A stretch of DNA of 8,331 bases from positions 1-8,331 of the forward strand of contig PWOI01000093.1 in the NCBI GenBank assembly GCA_003557485.1, in the 5' to 3' direction. Under the pieces are notes generated by a model. The model did not search any database and had not been told where the DNA came from. It saw only the letters and a program-made list of their open reading frames with translations. This stretch comes from Elusimicrobiota bacterium (GTDB lineage Bacteria; CG03; SLGR01; PWQF01). Position numbers and translations under genes: made by a program. Positions 6,433-8,331 of this stretch are shown piece after piece (positions within the stretch are counted from its first letter, which is position 1; each line of letters opens with the position of its first letter).

Positions 6433-6507
6433 CGGCCGGCATAGGAAAAACTTCCCTTAGCCCCGGCAGCTTTGTGTCTCCGCCTTTTGGCGGATTTACC
6501 TTTATCG
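6426..6507 (-). promoter_or_regulatory. GEMM-I (cyclic di-GMP-I class) riboswitch aptamer
   Basis: Read on the reverse strand, the order of conserved GEMM elements is present. GGTAAA (6500-6495) is followed by a perfect hairpin TCCGCC-AAAA-GGCGGA (6494-6479). Next come GACACAAAGC (6478-6469), then a second arm with GGCTAAG and TATGCC, which resembles the 11-nt tetraloop receptor (CCUAAG/UAUGG), and last GCCGGGCTGCC. The base helix can form between GGTA (6500-6497) and TGCC (6429-6426). TGCC is also the 5' arm of the following terminator, so ligand binding should prevent termination and turn the gene on. The family is known to bind c-di-GMP, and a variant binds 3',3'-cGAMP. By my alignment the specificity base matching Vc2 G20 is G, favouring c-di-GMP, but this is a hand alignment. 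The tetraloop is AAAA rather than the usual GAAA. Confidence 0.87.
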
Positions 6508-6516
6508 CAAAATTAC

Positions 6517-6560
6517 ATCAGGTTAACTTTATATTCTTAATTATAATACAAAAACCTGAT
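6517..6560. repeat. 8-bp inverted repeat bracketing the riboswitch promoter
   Basis: ATCAGGTT (6517-6524) and AACCTGAT (6553-6560) are perfect reverse complements with 28 bases between them. One half-site falls in the -35/-10 spacer (about -27 to -20) and the other at about +10 to +17, so together they enclose the -10 box and start site. This is the layout of an operator bound by a dimer or paired dimers. There is no T-run, so it is not an intrinsic terminator. Confidence 0.4.
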
Positions 6561-6568
6561 ATTTTCCA
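6540..6568 (-). promoter_or_regulatory. sigma70-type promoter of the riboswitch-regulator unit
   Basis: A perfect TATAAT (6545-6540) lies 17 bases after TGGAAA (6568-6563, 4 of 6 matches to TTGACA). Transcription should start near A6534, giving a leader of about 150 bases that contains the whole aptamer and terminator. The -35 box begins just after the helicase stop codon (6573-6571), so the regulator has its own promoter. Confidence 0.65.
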
Positions 6569-6570
6569 CT

Positions 6571-8331
6571 TCACCCGCATTTTCCAAAGAAATTACAGTT
6601 TTTGCAGTGTTCTCCTCTTACAGCCTGAAACTTGCCGGCTATTATTCCTGAAATAAGGCTTTTTATTTTTATCCGGGCATGTTTCATGGTTGGAACGGGT
6701 TTTATCTCTCCGCTTTTTAAAAAATATATCTCAGCCCGGTCCGGTTTCATTCCAAATACTTCTTCAAGCGCAGTAGTGTATATTCCGGTCTGAATACCGT
6801 ACTTTGCAGTATCCTGCGTAAGGGAAGCCTTATAATCTATCAGAACAGGCTTTTCTTCCGGGCCGTCAAGACGGTCAAAGGTCCCGTTGATATAGGTGTC
6901 GTCAATTTTAAGGACAAATGGCTTTTCAGTAAAAATCACTCTTTCCCCGGACGGGAGCATTTGGGCCTCCATTATTTTTTCAACGGTCTCCCTTATCTGA
7001 TCAGCATAATACTTATTATAATCGCTGCTTTCTATTCCGGAAGATAATATAAGAGAGGCTGTCTTTTCAATCATTTTCTGGACTGTGTCAAGCCCACCCA
7101 GCACATAATACTCTTCAAGCATGCGGTGCAGAGCCGATCCGAAAAGAGATGGTGAAAAAACCCGGCCGGGAGAAGGCGGCCTTATATTTAGCCGGTAAGA
7201 ATAATAGTACTGCCTGGGGCATGTGCCGTAGGTTTGAAGCTGGGTAACGCTGAACTCCGAAGGCGCCTGCCTTGTTCTATAAAAACCGGGTACGCCCAGA
7301 GTCCCGGAAATCTTAAGGAAATCTTCCATAGACTCAGGTGAAAGGGACTTTTTAGAAGGCATATCTTCTGAGACAGCCGGCGTAAATTCCTTAACCAGCG
7401 CAGCGTATTTATTAAGTTTCTTTTTCAGTAAGTACTTTCCTTCTTCATTTTCTTCAAGGAAATACTCCATAAACATTGAAATTTTTCCATTTTTATTCCT
7501 GTGCCCGGAAATCACAAGATTTTTTATCGCCCTGGTCATTGCAACATAAAGAAGCCTCTGTTCTTCATTCTTATGAGAGGCGCCGAGACTCTTCTCAACT
7601 TTCTCCCTGTACTCAGAACCCTTGGTTGTATCCTTGATAATAAGCCCTGTATCCGGATTGAAATGAAAGTCCGCAGGCTGCATCCTCCCGGGAAAATTAG
7701 ACCTTGCCAGATTAGGTATAATCACTGCCGGAAACTGAAGCCCCTTTGCCTGATGGATTGACATAAGCTGCACAACTCCCTCCACCCTGGGCCTTGCCTC
7801 GGCTTCGGCAATTGAAGCTTCCTCCAGCTGACGCAGGTATTCAGTAAAGTCTGCAAGAGTTGAAAATATATTCCGTGTCTGAAAATTTCTTGCCTGCCTC
7901 ACAAACTTCTCGATATTTGACATCTGACGGGATTGCCTGCCTCCTGGCGCTGAAACCGCACGGTAAATTATTCCGCTTTCATATATGAGCCGCTGAATAA
8001 GTTCCACCAGTGTTAGTTCGTTTTTCATTTTTCTGGCTTTTTCGATAAAATTCCTCAACATCACTGTTTTTTCATCCGATGCGGAAAGAACGGTTTCATA
8101 TATAGATCCTTCTCTCTTTTTTTCCGAAGAGAGCGAGGCAATTTCAGAATCTGCGAATGAAAAAGATTCAAGACGCATTACTCTTACAAGAGCTTTATCG
8201 TTATATGGATTGTCCGCGCAAGAAAGTAAAGATATTAAATCTTTTATTTCGGGCTGGCTGTAAAATCCTGTACCCCCAACCGTTACTGTCTTTACCCCGG
8301 CATTCCTGAGAGCATCCTCATACATCCGGCA
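6571..8331 (-). CDS. UvrD/AddA-type helicase-nuclease, C-terminal part (gene runs off the right edge)
   Basis: The frame is open to the right edge, so the N-terminus with the ATP-binding Walker motifs lies outside. Residue numbers count from the first visible Met (8325). Residues 1-45 (AGVKTVTVGGTGFYSQPEIKDLISLL) match helicase domain 2 of AddA/UvrD proteins. Motif V is MSIHQAKGLQFPAVI (188-202) and motif VI is LLYVAMTRA (258-266). The C-terminal third is a RecB-family PD-(D/E)XK nuclease: GSALH (396-400), GTFDRLD (481-487), IDYK (496-499) and QTGIY (512-516), all intact. C369 with C574, C577 and C583 form the cysteine pattern of an Fe-S cluster locking the nuclease, as in AddB and Cas4. It probably unwinds and trims DNA ends in double-strand break repair. 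AddA is the best guess, but AddA itself usually lacks the cluster, so a related single-chain helicase-nuclease is possible. The partner gene is not in view. Confidence 0.85.
   Translation of the reverse strand, partial: CRMYEDALRNAGVKTVTVGGTGFYSQPEIKDLISLLSCADNPYNDKALVRVMRLESFSFADSEIASLSSEKKREGSIYETVLSASDEKTVMLRNFIEKARKMKNELTLVELIQRLIYESGIIYRAVSAPGGRQSRQMSNIEKFVRQARNFQTRNIFSTLADFTEYLRQLEEASIAEAEARPRVEGVVQLMSIHQAKGLQFPAVIIPNLARSNFPGRMQPADFHFNPDTGLIIKDTTKGSEYREKVEKSLGASHKNEEQRLLYVAMTRAIKNLVISGHRNKNGKISMFMEYFLEENEEGKYLLKKKLNKYAALVKEFTPAVSEDMPSKKSLSPESMEDFLKISGTLGVPGFYRTRQAPSEFSVTQLQTYGTCPRQYYYSYRLNIRPPSPGRVFSPSLFGSALHRMLEEYYVLGGLDTVQKMIEKTASLILSSGIESSDYNKYYADQIRETVEKIMEAQMLPSGERVIFTEKPFVLKIDDTYINGTFDRLDGPEEKPVLIDYKASLTQDTAKYGIQTGIYTTALEEVFGMKPDRAEIYFLKSGEIKPVPTMKHARIKIKSLISGIIAGKFQAVRGEHCKNCNFFGKCG

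Noticed and set aside
6383-6442. Twenty-codon N-terminal extension of the two-receiver protein from ATG 6442
   Set aside because: These codons are the end of the aptamer and the terminator hairpin with its U-run; the receiver fold begins properly at ATG 6382.
6479-6494. GGCGG/CCGCC hairpin as a terminator for the helicase gene
   Set aside because: No T-run follows on either strand; it is the tetraloop hairpin of the aptamer.
1-8331. CRISPR array, insertion sequence or phage module
   Set aside because: No regularly spaced repeats, transposase, integrase or phage genes were seen; apart from the left edge all genes look like ordinary chromosomal genes.

Overview
The window is a dense bacterial chromosomal segment of moderate, slightly AT-rich composition. 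It reads as an uncultured, deep-branching bacterium, possibly a candidate-phylum lineage. The hints are a threonyl-tRNA synthetase without a TGS domain, few Shine-Dalgarno sites, CCA-encoded tRNA genes, an unusual leucine tRNA and a GEMM-type riboswitch. I cannot name the lineage from sequence alone. Nothing looks like a large mobile island; only the extreme left edge could be the tail of a foreign or unrelated gene.

Right-facing part (about 1-2644). Bases 2-70 may be the last codons of a gene entering from the left. A near-consensus sigma70 promoter (184-212) follows, then a two-gene operon: an MFS permease with a lysine-rich cytoplasmic tail (267-1796), and 14 bases later, behind the only strong Shine-Dalgarno in the window, a short MscS-like channel protein (1811-2644). 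Both are inner-membrane proteins. The operon converges on thrS with an 11-base gap.

Left-facing part (8331 down to 2656), in transcription order. First is the C-terminal half of a UvrD/AddA-type helicase with a RecB-family nuclease domain and an apparent Fe-S cysteine set. Next is a riboswitch-controlled unit: sigma70 promoter inside an 8-bp dyad, a GEMM-I (cyclic dinucleotide) aptamer, and an intrinsic terminator that shares its 5' arm with the aptamer. These precede a REC-REC-PAS protein with no output domain. Then secG, from a promoter so close to its ATG that the mRNA should be leaderless; then tRNA-Leu(AAG), tRNA-Cys(GCA), tRNA-Val(GAC); and finally thrS, starting 18 bases after the last tRNA.

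How it fits together. secG, three tRNAs and thrS form a translation/secretion cluster; secG followed by a leucine tRNA is also the order in E. coli (secG-leuU). The riboswitch unit suggests that a cyclic dinucleotide gates production of a signalling scaffold or phosphorelay protein. The items most worth checking are the riboswitch and its gene, the A34 leucine tRNA matched to heavy CUU codon use, and the valine tRNA with C instead of the near-universal U at position 33.
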